Translations under genes and position numbers: made by a program
Part shown: in pieces, positions 45,718 to 56,192 of the stretch
How the letters are laid out: each line of letters starts with the position of its first letter
Position numbering within the stretch: the first letter of the stretch is position 1
The notes under the pieces: generated by a model
Told to the model about the DNA's origin: nothing
Seen by the model: only the letters and a program-made list of their open reading frames with translations
Database searches by the model: none
Source: Gigaspora rosea
Taxonomy: Eukaryota > Glomeromycota > Glomeromycetes > Diversisporales > Gigasporaceae
DNA length: 64,000 bases
Assembly (NCBI GenBank): GCA_003550325.1
Contig: QKWP01000254.1
Coordinates: forward strand, 33,438 to 97,437
Direction of reading: 5' to 3'

Positions 45718-46417
45718 ATTTTGTTATACCCGTAGAGTACATTAAATTTTTTTGTACCCATTATTTTGATCATATGATATTACATACAAAATCAACATTG
45801 TTTATATTAGGTTAGAGATAGGGTGAGAACTATATTAGAGTTAGGGTTTAGACTATTGTATAGTAAAATCGCTCAAGGAAAACTTTTAATTAATGTACAG
45901 AAGGTGGTTTAGTATGCAGTTTCTTGCGAAATGAGCGATTTTTTGTCAAAACGAACGTTTGTTTTGAATTTTTCTGATTGTGTAATATTACACCTGATCT
46001 TGAATTTTGGTAGTGATCTATGGTCACATGATACGGGTATATGTACCTTTGGGTACATATATATGGGTGCCTCGTATTAAAAGGGCCCATTTTGCAATTT
46101 TTTTGAAAAATGAGTTTTTATTATATTCATGTAAACTTTGACATGGCTGACATTTTTCAATTATAAATGAAGGTCGATTTGCATAATAAAAAATGGAGGT
46201 AATGTAAAAGAAAAATTACACGAGTCTGCCTAAGGACAAGCACATCACGAGATAACCCGATAGTCACCTGTTATATTTAACCAATGAAAATCGTGAACTT
46301 TGCTTAATTCCGGATCAGTCCGAAAATCAAAACAAACGATTAAATTCAATTATCTCAAAATAAGCTATATGACAAAATGGGCCCTTTTAATACAAGGCAC
46401 CCCATATAATCCCTATA
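45718..46417 (+). mobile_element. Core-A element with GTACCC...GGGTAC ends, interrupted
   Basis: Left end ATACCCGTAGAGTACATTAA, right end TTTGGGTACATATAT resuming as ATAATCCC after a nested element (46065-46403). Core A inside: GGTTAGAGATAGGGTGAGAA, CAGAAGGTGGTTTAGTATGC, ATTACACCTGATCTTG. Closest relative 48975-49605. The small minus frame at 45890-46090 is not a gene. Confidence 0.65.
46065..46403. mobile_element. TIR element GGGTGCCTCGTATTAAAAGG
   Basis: 339 bp. Left end GGGTGCCTCGTATTAAAAGG, right end read inward GGGTGCCTTGTATTAAAAGG, both into GCCCATTTTG. ATAT on both sides. Interrupts the right terminus of the core-A element. Confidence 0.85.
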
Positions 46418-46636
46418 AAAAAATTTTAAATTTCTAAATTCTTTTAGAATAGTTAAATTAGATTTCTAAAAATAGGAGCCAATGGTCAAATTTAACCAAA
46501 TTTTACAAAGTTTTAAGCTTATTAAAAAAATTTTTTTTATATATAAATATAATATTATTAAATAATAAATAGATAATAAATTTTATATATAAAATTTGGA
46601 TGTTATTTTATGATGACCCATTGTCATGGCGACCCC
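46418..46636. other. AT-rich spacer
   Basis: No features found. Confidence 0.4.
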
Positions 46637-46736
46637 GTGATCGACCAATAAAAATTGATTACGTGATCATGTAATCGATTAATTAAAATCATCGATCATA
46701 TGATCATATAATCAATTTATTGGTCGATATATCACA
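46637..46736. repeat. Inverted repeat with TGATCGACCAATA arms
   Basis: TGATCGACCAATAAAAATTG pairs with the right arm ending ATTTATTGGTCGATATATCA; inside are TGATCATGTAATCGAT palindromes. About 100 bp. Confidence 0.65.
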
Positions 46737-46904
46737 TAATAAAATTTTATTAACATTAAATTAATTTATTAAAAAAAATAAATGAATACAAAATCATAAT
46801 ATAGACTAGGAGCCTATTATTTTTTTATTAAACTATAACTTCAAAAAAAAAAAAAATACAAAAAAAAAATTAAAAAAAAAATACACAAATTACAAAATAA
46901 ACCT

Positions 46905-46992
46905 GATTCTAACTATTGTGCTACATTCCAACTATCATGCTATACTCCAACTATCAAGCTACATCCCAACTATTGTACTACATTCTGCTAAA
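46905..46992 (+). repeat. Tandem ~22-bp repeat
   Basis: CCAACTATCATGCTACATT and variants repeat about four times, producing a chance 63-codon frame. Confidence 0.7.
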
Positions 46993-47953
46993 TCCCATAC
47001 ACTCCACTAACTATTATGCGCTTTTTTCCAATGATATGCTAATGGCAAATTTTGTAACGGTACCAACGACATTAAAAACTCCAATTACGACAACAATTAA
47101 TCATTAAAAAAATTTAGTTAGAAAAAAAAATAAAAAAAAAACAAAAAAAAACAAAAAAGAAAAAAATCTTATCTTAAAGCCCAAACCCCAAAACAAAGAA
47201 CTTCCGACACCGAATATGTTGCAAAAATGATTATCAATAATAAAAACATATTGAAGAATATTTCACTGATCTAAAGATTTCATCAGAAGCTAATAATTCT
47301 ACTTTAGCAGTCATTATTTGAAATGGGATTTAAATTATAAACCAGCAAAACAGGTTCTGTTATTAATAGAAATTGAAGTCCAACTATTATATCAAAATGA
47401 TATTGAATGGAGACCAGTAGATTGATGTTTTACAAAAAAAAAAAAGGTAAATACTAGTTTTCAACCGCCAGAGCACACGAGAAAACCAAATACTACGCGA
47501 AGTAAAAACGATGGTTTGCTCATGTTAACTAATTTCAGGTACATTATTACTGGGGAAGAACAAGATTTGAAATGAAAAAAAGGCTCAATTCACATTTAGG
47601 AGATATAAATTAAACCCGTTTAGTTTATCCGCTGACATGAAACTCTACACCAACGCATTTCCTGATTTAAAATTTCTGATTATTATTAAAAACTTGACAG
47701 TTGATAGCAAAAATCAATTCTCTTTAAAGAACTATTTGAAGACTACCTTACCTCTCTAACANCAAAAAAAGTCTAATACGAAGGTTTCTGATACTGTACT
47801 ATATAAACAAAGCACCAAAAAAATTTAGTTGATATATAATCTTAAATAATAAAAAAAAAAAAAACATTCTCACATCCAATATAATGCTTGTATTTGGTGT
47901 CACAGTAGTCTAACTTTCTCACAGTTGTAACTTACTTGCTAATCTTGATTGCT
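46993..47953. other. Region with possible degraded coding and one N
   Basis: Mixed composition at 47170-47760 is less AT-rich than its flanks. Short protein-like runs can be read on the plus strand but in changing frames; see 47583-47752. An N lies at 47762 without a flanking duplication. Confidence 0.35.
47583..47752 (+). pseudogene. Possible coding remnant
   Basis: Open for about 56 codons to a TAA at 47750: FRRYKLNPFSLSADMKLYTN then AFPDLKFLIII and a Lys/Leu-rich end. Upstream sequence is in another frame across an A-run. Family not recognised; could be chance. Confidence 0.25.
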
Positions 47954-47961
47954 GTTATACC

Positions 47962-48124
47962 TAGAGTTGGGCACTATGTGCATGGCTGCATGCATGCATG
48001 CAATTAATTCTGGCTAGCATTAAGAAATTAAATCATAACTTTGGTTAAAACATGCATGCATGCATACAAAAAATGCATGCGCATGTGCATGTAAAATGAA
48101 AATTTTGTATTTTGTCCATCTCTA
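47962..48124. mobile_element. 163-bp hAT MITE with ATGCATGC subterminal repeats
   Basis: Ends TAGAGTTGGGCACTATG and, from the right, TAGAGATGGACAAAATAC. Flanks GTTATACC and GTTATACT give an 8-bp duplication with one mismatch. Both ends carry TGCATGCATGCATGC-type runs. Confidence 0.82.
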
Positions 48125-48132
48125 GTTATACT

Positions 48133-48474
48133 ATTTTAGCGATGAAGTCCTGAAAATTGCGAAACTCTAGTAACCTAGTAGAAAAAGAAGTATTAGTTAA
48201 AACAAGAAGACAAGAAAGAAGAAAAAAAAAAAGAAAAAATCTTTAAGAAAAAAAGCAGGTATGACTTTAAGCGACTCCAGGGTCTAGAAGAAGAAAAAAA
48301 ACAAACAAGCAATTATCATTGTTTATATATGATTACCAATCTTTAAAATGATTGGTTGATTATATAAGGGTTACTATAGCAACGGGTCACCATTTCCTTT
48401 TTGCTATAAAATTTTGTAAAAATATATTAACAATTAAAAAACTTTTAAATATAACAAAAAAAGTTTCTAAGAAT
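48133..48474. other. A-rich spacer
   Basis: AAGAA-rich simple sequence at 48180-48300; no gene. Confidence 0.4.
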
Positions 48475-48900
48475 AGATGCTATTACCTTATGTATTTTGA
48501 TTTTCTGAGTAAGTTTATTTAAATGACTTTAATCGATTTGCTTAGGGCAGTATCATTAATCACCTGATTATTTTTTATCAGAGGCCTACTCCTCCTTCCT
48601 CTTTCTTAATATATATATAGTCAGGTTCTTATATATAATTTCAACTTTTTTTACCTCCTCCCCCCTAAAAAATCACCTGATTTTTGTTACTCCCCTTAGT
48701 AAAATTTGAACTTTACTATATAGCAATGATCATTAATTATAGGGATAGTTTATTTTCAGAACTAAAAATTTTGTTAATTATCTTTTGGTATGACAAAGAA
48801 GTAGCTTATTTTTGGTCAAAGGCATTTTTATGTTTTTGAATCAAAACTGGGAAATAGCTTATTTTAGGAAGTAGCTTATTATTAGCAATATACGGTATTA
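48475..48900 (+). mobile_element. Mariner-like core-B element, interrupted
   Basis: Right end, read inward, CGTATATTGCTAATAATAAG into CTAC, matching the AAAATAAGCTAC family. Core B is split by 48545-48695: GATTTGCTTA joins AGTAAAATTTGAACTTTACT, as in 21210-21240. Left end is unclear. Confidence 0.6.
48545..48695 (+). mobile_element. MITE GGGCAGTATCATTAATCACC family, copy 2
   Basis: 151 bp, TTA on both sides (48542-48544, 48696-48698). Ends GGGCAGTATCATTAATCACC and, from the right, GGGGAGTAACAAAAATCAGG. The empty site is visible at 21210-21240, where GCTTAGTAAAATTT is uninterrupted. Confidence 0.9.
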
Positions 48901-48974
48901 TATGCAGATCACTATCATCAGCAAACTTTTTTTAGTTTCAACCTTGTTGTATATATTTTAACAAGAATTAATGT

Positions 48975-49605
48975 AAATATACCCATAGGGTACATTAAAT
49001 TTTTTGTACCTTTTATTTTATCATACAATATTACCAAAACCATAATACTGATATAGGTTAGAGTTAGAGTAAGAACTATGTTAGAGTTAGGATTTGGCTA
49101 TTATATAGTAAATTTGCTTAAGGAAAACTTTTTATTAATGCACAGAAGGTGGTTTAGTATGCAATTTCTTGCAAAATAAGTGATTTTTGTCAAAATGAAT
49201 GTTTGTTTTGAATTTTTTTGATCATATAACATTACACCTGATCTTAAATTTTATGGTGATATATATAGGTCACATGATGGGGTACATGTACCTTAGGGCA
49301 GTATTGTTACAGAACAGCTTTGGACAATAGTTTAGACAATTTTGAACAATCTTGGACGATTAAATAAAGTAAAATTACTTAAGACAATTTATTTTAATTT
49401 TAGCTAGAATGTGTTCAGCACCTCAAAAAATATATAATCATATATTTTTTTTTAGACAAATTTAATAATTATTAAAGCCTGTATATAAGCTTTGGACAAT
49501 CTTGGACGCTTGGACATTTTGGACATAGACAAGGCCAAAAAAGGCCTTGGACAGCCAAAATGTACAACACTGCCTTAGAGTACATATAAATAAACTCTTT
49601 TAACA
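48975..49605 (+). mobile_element. Core-A element, GTACCC-end type, interrupted
   Basis: Left end ATACCCATAGGGTACATTAA; core A near-identical to 45718-46064 (CAGAAGGTGGTTTAGTATGC in both); right end GTACCTTA then, after the nested 49296-49574, GAGTACATATAAATAA. Confidence 0.75.
49296..49574. mobile_element. TTA-flanked TIR element GGGCAGTATTGTTAC
   Basis: 279 bp, TTA on both sides. Ends GGGCAGTATTGTTAC and, from the right, GGCAGTGTTGTAC. Interior repeats TTGGACAAT and TTGGACNNTTTGGACA words several times. Empty-site sequence is present in the relatives near 46045 and 58595. Confidence 0.88.
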
Positions 49606-49676
49606 AGGAGTATATATATTTTTTAAAATAATATTTATATGATGAGTTTTTCTTAAAAAAGAATAAATCTAGTTTA

Positions 49677-49765
49677 CATATGGGGTCTGTTCCTTGAAAA
49701 TCAAGTTTTGATCATATGATTTACTATGTTCTGTAAGGTCATTTTCAAGGAACAGACCCCATATG
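49677..49765. repeat. 89-bp hairpin with perfect 25-bp arms
   Basis: CATATGGGGTCTGTTCCTTG into AAAAT and its exact inverse. The arm resembles the ends of the foldback at 35075-35311. Confidence 0.85.
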
Positions 49766-49776
49766 AGGAACACATA

Positions 49777-50008
49777 ACAAAAGGATGCTTTGGAACAAAC
49801 ACATGATTTTAAGAAAATTATAACCAAAATTGGTATATAATTATCACCTATATAATAATGTCAAAATAATTAAGCGAAATTACGTACTTTTTTATTAATA
49901 GATTTAACTATGAAAAATTGGTTTTATAAAAATATTCATTTGTTATTTGTCTATTATATAAAATCTCAAATTCTAATTGGTTGACCTGAAGCATCCTTTT
50001 GCTACAGA
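49777..50008. mobile_element. TIR element CAAAAGGATGCTT
   Basis: Inverted ends AACAAAAGGATGCTTTGG and, from the right, AGCAAAAGGATGCTTCAG bound about 230 bp. Non-coding. Confidence 0.65.
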
Positions 50009-51274
50009 CTCCTTATATAATATTTTTTAAAATGAATAAAAATTTTTAGAAAAAATCTCTATTTATATAATATATATTTTAAAAACAGTATATCATTAAA
50101 TATTTGCACTTTTTAAAAAAACTTAAGCATAATTAAAATTAGTTTATTTAAAATACTTACTAGAATTTTTAAAAAAATTCTCATAAAGGTGGTTTCTTGA
50201 AATTTTTAAATAACAGACAATTTTTGACTAAAACAAATACTTTGTTTTTTGAATTTTCATAGTTATACAATTTGTTATACAGATTACAGAGTTAAATTTT
50301 TTATTATGAAATTTGAGTGATCGATATACATATAATAAATTCATTTTTTATAGTAAATTGCAATGGTCATCTACTTTCAATCATTTATTTTAAGGGTTTC
50401 TAAAAAGAAAACTGCACTTGTGACATGCATTTTGACCATTCAAAAAGTTATTTTCTTTATTATTGGTAAGTTTAAAATATAATACAATATAAATATGAAA
50501 AGAATGTGTTCTTTAAAAGATGCTTATTGTTTTATATTATATAATATGATAATGGCTTTAACAATTGTGAAATGTAAAAGTTTTTTTTGTTTTTTTTGGT
50601 AGCCCAAATTATTATTACAGTCAACTTCTATAACAAACAAGAAAATAGTTTGTTGTTTTTTATTCTTTTTTATTTTAATTTTTTTTTTACTTTGTTTTTA
50701 TATTTCTAGTTGTGAGTTACATTAAGGTTTAATTCATCAATAGTAGGGATTAAGAAAATCTTGGTTAAGAAGTATTTAATAGTACAAGTTTCAACATAGT
50801 TTTTAGCTTTAGCGGAGTTCGAGTTAGAGCCAATAGAAGGTTAATTGTTGTTCTAGCTTTTTTTAATTAGTTAGCAAATATATGTATTATATTTTTGTAA
50901 TTTAAGCTTAAAATAAAAATTTTAATAAATTATTAAAGTTTTTATTAAATAAGTTAAATTTGTACAATTAAAAGTTAAATAAAGAAAATTTTTCAGATAA
51001 AATACTCATCACTATTAAATAGTTGCTCAATATATAAGAAGTTGTCTCAAATTATCTGTTATCTGATCAAACATGCAGTAGGCCCATATATTTGGTAGGT
51101 TTGTTAAATAAAAGTATGAAATAATTTTGGCTATTACAATCAATGATATATATTTACTAGAAACTGAAAACCGATATGTATTCGGAGCATAAAATTTTTA
51201 TAAACTTAGAAACCAAAAATAGTATAAGTTTGAAGCATTAAATTTTTAAATTAAATTAATATAGGTTTATGTAA
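50009..51274. other. AT-rich spacer, no gene seen
   Basis: Around 50190-50275 a weak core-A relic (AAAGGTGGTTTCTTGAAATT, CAATTTTTGACTAAAAC). T-rich run at 50580-50700. No supported gene. Confidence 0.4.
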
Positions 51275-51590
51275 TTTAGCGCATATGCGTTGTAACGCAC
51301 CCATCTGATAAACCAATCAGATCGTAGAATCAGGTGTAACATGAAATCGAGAAAAAATAGCGATCTTTTAAAAAATCGCCTGTGGCTCATAATTTTGCTT
51401 ATGAAACCACACTTCGTGCTCTAGCAAAAAAAATTCCTTGCAAAATTTTACTATAAAGCTCTTTTTCTTGCCTACACACTATTCTAACCTCACCCTAACC
51501 CTAACTAACAAAAAAACAGGGTATTTTGGTTGGTTTGATTTCACATTACACCAAATCATATGAGGTGCGCTACAGCGCACATGCGCAAAA
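51275..51590 (-). mobile_element. Core-A element with GCGCATRTGCG ends
   Basis: 316 bp. Ends TTTAGCGCATATGCGTTGTA and, from the right, TTTTGCGCATGTGCGCTGTA, both into CGCACC. Core A in minus orientation: AATCAGGTGTAACATGAAAT, AAATTCCTTGCAAAATTTTA, CTAACCTCACCCTAACCC. Confidence 0.75.
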
Positions 51591-51645
51591 ATATTATATT
51601 CATTAATATAATATATATATAGTAATTATTATAGCAATCATAAAT

Positions 51646-51869
51646 GTGGTGGCTTATGCTAAGATGGCTTATGCTGAGATCTGGGGTCTCTATTTAAATC
51701 TATAATATCTACTAAAATCCACATATACTCTTTTATTAATAACCCTAACTCTAAACCCTAACCAAACTATAAAAACAAACACCTCTGAAAAATCCCTCTA
51801 AAATTTTATAATTTCATAATAAAATAACTTAAATTTTTAGCATAAGCCATCTCAGCATAAGCTGCTACA
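51646..51869 (-). mobile_element. Core-A-like element with GGCTTATGCTRAGATGG ends
   Basis: Ends TGTGGTGGCTTATGCTAAGA and, from the right, TGTAGCAGCTTATGCTGAGA, both into TGGCTTATGC; ATAAA on both sides. Interior has CCCTAACTCTAAACCCTAAC and a short minus-oriented core A. Confidence 0.7.
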
Positions 51870-52626
51870 ATAAATATAGTATATAAATTTAAAAATATTA
51901 TTTTATTTATTATATAATTAAAAAAAAAATTTACAAACTTAATTAGCTAGCTAAATTTAGCATATTACTAATCTTAAAAAATAGTAAAACTTATAATAAC
52001 TACAAATTATATAATAAATTATTTTATTTAAATTAAAATACTATATAACTTTACTTTGTTATAATGAAATAAATTAAAATAATCCAAATTATAATAAATT
52101 TTCTAAAATTAATTTTAATAAATTTTTTTATTTTATTTATTATTTAATTTTTTTTTATCAATTATTATAAAATGCACTTATAGTGTTTTAGCACCTATAT
52201 ATAATTGCTTTTAATAGAATTTAGGGTTAGTGTTAGGGGGTATTAAGAATTATTTTTTTTTATATAATTTCTGAAGAAAAAATTAATATTATTTAGCTAG
52301 TAAGCTATTTAAAAAAATATATTGTTTTTTTATAGTTGTAGTAACTATTTTTTGTGGTATTAAAAAATAACATTGATTGTATTTTAATTAATTAGTTCAA
52401 TAATAATTTCAATAAATTCAATATAATATAGAGCTAATATAAGGTTCTGATCTTAGTTCTCATGAGCTTTTGGGGTTCTGAACATTTTTACTTAAAAGAC
52501 CCAATCCCATTTACTTAGTACATTTTTGAAAAATGAGATCTACAGTACAAAAACACTATAGATGCATTTTAGTAAAATCCTTTTTTTATTATTAATTTTA
52601 ACTTTAATAATTTTATTTATTGTTTT
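51870..52626. other. AT-rich spacer with faint core-A words
   Basis: TTTAGGGTTAGTGTTAGGGG near 52210-52230 only; no element ends or genes. Confidence 0.4.
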
Positions 52627-52765
52627 TTTGTTTGAAGCAAAGCAAAGGACTTTAGTTTCTTCGTATTGTAATGCAAAAGTTACTTTCTTGATGCATCACA
52701 TATTAAAATATCAAAAACGCAACTTTGCACTTTCTGTCTGACATGATTTTTAAATTATTTTTAAT
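52627..52765 (+). repeat. Dispersed 'GTCCGGAGCGAAGC' repeat, diverged
   Basis: GTTTGAAGCAAAGCAAAGGA plus CTTTAG followed by TTTCTTCGTATTGTAATGC; weak relative of 5506-5760. Confidence 0.45.
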
Positions 52766-52770
52766 TGGCC

Positions 52771-53412
52771 AATTTATAAAATTGATAATAACTTTTGATC
52801 CACTAGTCTGTTTTGGATGATTTAACTATCAAAATGTTCGTCTAGATAAGAAAATTCTAACAAGACCAAAATAGTTAAAATCCAATCACAGGATCCCAAG
52901 ATCGTTCATCACTAAGTAAATTTCTTTACTATTGAATAACTTTTGATCTACTAGCCTGTTTTGGATGATTTAACCACCAAAATGTTTATCTCAGTGAGAC
53001 AATTCTAACAAGTCCAAAATCGTTAAATTCCAATCACAGGATCCAAAGATCAATAAAGATTTATCAATCATTTAATCAAATTAATTTTTATATATAAATC
53101 AATTTGATTAAATGATTAATAAATCTTTATTGATCTCTGGATCCTGTAATTGGAATTTAACAATTTTGGTCTTGTTAGAATTGTCTTACTGAGACGAACA
53201 TTTTAGTAGTTAAATCATCCAAAACAGGCTAGTATATCAAAAGTTATTCAATAGTAAAGAAATTTACTTAGTAATGAATGATCTTGGGATCCTGTGATTG
53301 GATTTTAACGATTTTGGGCTTGTTAGGATCATCTCATCAAGACAAACATTTTGATAGTTAAATCATCCAAAACGGACTGGTAGATCAAAAGTTATTATTA
53401 ATTCTGTAAATT
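52771..53412. repeat. 642-bp palindrome (family P1)
   Basis: Arms of about 315 bp, inverted copies, centred near 53091 with almost no spacer (AATCAAATTAATTTTTATAT / ATATAAATCAATTTGATT). Each arm consists of two direct ~150-bp units with TTTTGATC(C/T)ACTAG, TTTTGGATGATTTAAC, TCTNA(C)NNAGACNATTCTAACAAG and ATCACAGGATCC. Interrupted relative at 38095-38762. No coding content. Confidence 0.88.
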
Positions 53413-53560
53413 AGAACATATATAAAATTTATAGTACAAGAAATAAAATTGAGTTTTAGCAAACTTTTTAATTATTAAATTTATATAAATATTTAGCTTC
53501 GGACAAACAATGCTATACATTTACCTAGTACTATTAATTTTTTTTTTTACTATAGATACT

Positions 53561-54220
53561 ATCCCTTAAACTGTAATCCAGGCAAATTTGCCTGGATTTT
53601 TTTAGAAATATTATATTTTTTTTAAATAAAATAAAAATTTATTAAGCATATGGGGTATACTTTATTTATAGAATCTTTTCTTTAAAATATATTTTATAAA
53701 CTTTATTATGAAAATTTTTTAAAATTATTAATAAACTTTAAAGCAATAAAAGTTTAAAGTTTTTATTTTAAAATTTTTACTATAAAATTTTTCTTTAGGT
53801 TTTCTTAAATTTTATATGTTCCCTTCTATAAAAAAAATTTTCACTTCTAATACAAGTCCTAATTTTTACAAGTAAATTACAAAAGTTGCAATAATAAAAG
53901 TTGTAATCCTTTTTATAAACTATATTATTCTATTAAATCAGGAAGCTAGAGCTAATATTTATAGAGTTCGCCAAGAAAAAGTAGATAATTTTTTTGGATA
54001 AAAAATTTTTTAAAATTTGTCTATTTTTAGCTTATTAGCAACTTAAACTTTTTTTCTTATAATATAAAATTAAATACTACTATAATATAATCCTTATTTT
54101 CAAATATTATCAAAAAAAATTTTAATTAAATATCTTAAGTTTTAAAAAATATAGATCATAAGCATATTTATAGCAATTTTCTAGCCAAATTTGCCTGGAT
54201 TTGCTTACAGTTTAAGGGAT
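53561..54220 (+). mobile_element. Core-C TIR element, uninterrupted copy
   Basis: About 660 bp. Ends ATCCCTTAAACTGTAATCCA and, from the right, ATCCCTTAAACTGTAAGCAA; TA (possibly ACT) duplicated. Subterminal AGGCAAATTTGCCT palindromes. Reference for the nested copy at 2296-4676. Confidence 0.8.
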
Positions 54221-54346
54221 ACTATATATATATATTAGAAATATATATAAACATCTTATATGATTTATATAAAATACATATGGATATATAAGTAACTAAT
54301 ATTAACAGGTAAAGTATATTATTTTATAGAAAATTACTTTGATTCA

Positions 54347-54642
54347 CAGGCTATGAAATTCACATTCCTGTTTTAAAAAGTTTTCTATTAAAGTTAGAGT
54401 TAGGGTTAGGTTAAGGTTAGGATTATAAAAATAGCAATCTTAATAGTAAAATTTAGCAAGAAATTTTTTTTCGCATAAAAAGAAGTAGTTTCATAAGCTA
54501 GATTTTGTGTTATAAGTAATTTTTTGATTTTTTTTGCAAAAAAACTTTGTTTTTGTTATACAAAAAAAATTTTGCAGATTGTGCTAATTTTGCAATTTTG
54601 ATTGGCAGATGCAGGGCTGTAAATTTCATAGCCTGTTAAGAT
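54347..54642 (+). mobile_element. Core-A element with CAGGCTATGAAATT ends
   Basis: Ends CACAGGCTATGAAATTCACA and, from the right, AACAGGCTATGAAATTTACA. Core A: GTTAGAGTTAGGGTTAGG, AAATTTAGCAAGAAATTTTT, GTAGTTTCATAAGCTAGA. Confidence 0.75.
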
Positions 54643-54691
54643 TAGCAATACTCTATTTTATATTATATTGATATTTTATTTTTACATATAT

Positions 54692-54746
54692 AGACGCCCA
54701 TAGCAAAAGATTATAGTCCTATCCCCTGCTTTTGCTATGAGCGTTC
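54692..54746. repeat. Short hairpin CGCYCATAGCAAAAG
   Basis: ACGCCCATAGCAAAAG and its inverse around a 20-bp loop. Confidence 0.6.
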
Positions 54747-55125
54747 CCATATTGTAATATGTGCTAATTCCAACTATAAACTTTATTTATAACTAATAAA
54801 CCAATTTTAATACAGCCCTTAATTCTAATCAAAATACTTATTTACTATTAGGCCATTTGAAGTTAATTCTTCGGTTAACATTACCTTTAGAACTCTTGGG
54901 AAGGGGTAAAATGAAACAAACATATAAAAGTGCCAATTTCATGGGTTGATATAAATTAAGTAATTGGCAAGAGTTAACCAGCATTTTGGATTGAATATTC
55001 ATTTTTCAGAAGAAGACTTCAGCAGAGAAGAGATGTAACCAAAGAATCGATTTCAAATGATCTTGTATACGTTCAAGCCATTTAATTTGTATTAATTATT
55101 TTACTTAGCTCAAAAAATCTAAAAG
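54747..55125. other. Spacer without features
   Basis: Mixed composition, no ORF above background, no repeat partner found. Confidence 0.4.
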
Positions 55126-55447
55126 TTAGGCCGTGCAAATAAAATTAATTGTTTCTCGTAACATATTAAGGTTAAAAGACACCCGGGACTCAGTTGTTAT
55201 TGTATAAGTATTAAAAAATGTTATATAAAATTTTTAAATATATATTTTTATTTATTTTTTTTGGGGATTATTTATATGTACCCTAAGGGTATACTATAAT
55301 TTTTGTATACTGTGTAACAATGTATACGCTTATATAAGAATTTGACATATTACAATATTTGTTTACTTCTAAAATAAACATCTATTAATTATTTTCTGCT
55401 TATTTACTATCCTTAAGATATGTATGTACGTAAAGGTATATACGTCA

Positions 55448-55505
55448 TGCCTGAAGTTAATGCTTACTTGAAATTTCAACTTCAGGTAGGTGCCAACTTC
55501 AGGCA
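55448..55505. repeat. Hairpin GCCTGAAGTT
   Basis: ATGCCTGAAGTTAATGC and CAACTTCAGG, then GCCAACTTCAGGCAC, giving two alternative pairings. Confidence 0.5.
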
Positions 55506-55617
55506 CAGCACTTGTATAGATCAAACAAGCTTTTGTGTAATAGTGTAAAATTAACTCGAATGGCTTATTTTAAGCATGCTAACAAACCAACGTTCTTATG
55601 TTTACCCATTAGAGTTG

Positions 55618-55655
55618 TTGCCAAATTTTGGTAGCACGCTACCAAAATTTGGTTT
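55618..55655. repeat. Palindrome AAATTTTGGTAGC
   Basis: CCAAATTTTGGTAGC then GCTACCAAAATTTGG with a 2-3 base centre. Confidence 0.7.
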
Positions 55656-56192
55656 GTACTAACAACCTACCGCCCATTAAATAGATGCGATTGAATGTAT
55701 GAAGGTAGAATTAATACTCAGAAAAACTTCCCCGTACTGTTCAGTTATAATTAAGATATTGTAGCTAAAATAAGGTTAAAGCTATCTTTTATATCAAAAT
55801 TTTATACAAAGAAATTTTTTATTAATGCGCAAAAGACAGTTTCATAGACTAAATGTTGAGTTATAAGCGACTTTTTATTTTACAGGGCGAACACTTGTTT
55901 TGAATTTTCTTGAACATGCTACGTTTACTTGACATTGAATTTTGATAGTTCAGTGAAATTTTTTAGAGTAGTAATTTTATCCGGTTGAATGAATGGCTTA
56001 TTTTATGTGTGTCGGCAAATTACTGTAATGATTATAGCACAATGTAAGTATTATTAAGCATATACTAGGCATCCAAAAAATCACTAAAGGTTTCTTTTTT
56101 TAGTGACTTTATATACAGATTATAATGCAAAAGATGCATATAATAACTATGATATTTATATAGAGTTATTTAAATAAAGGGACTGGAGTGAT

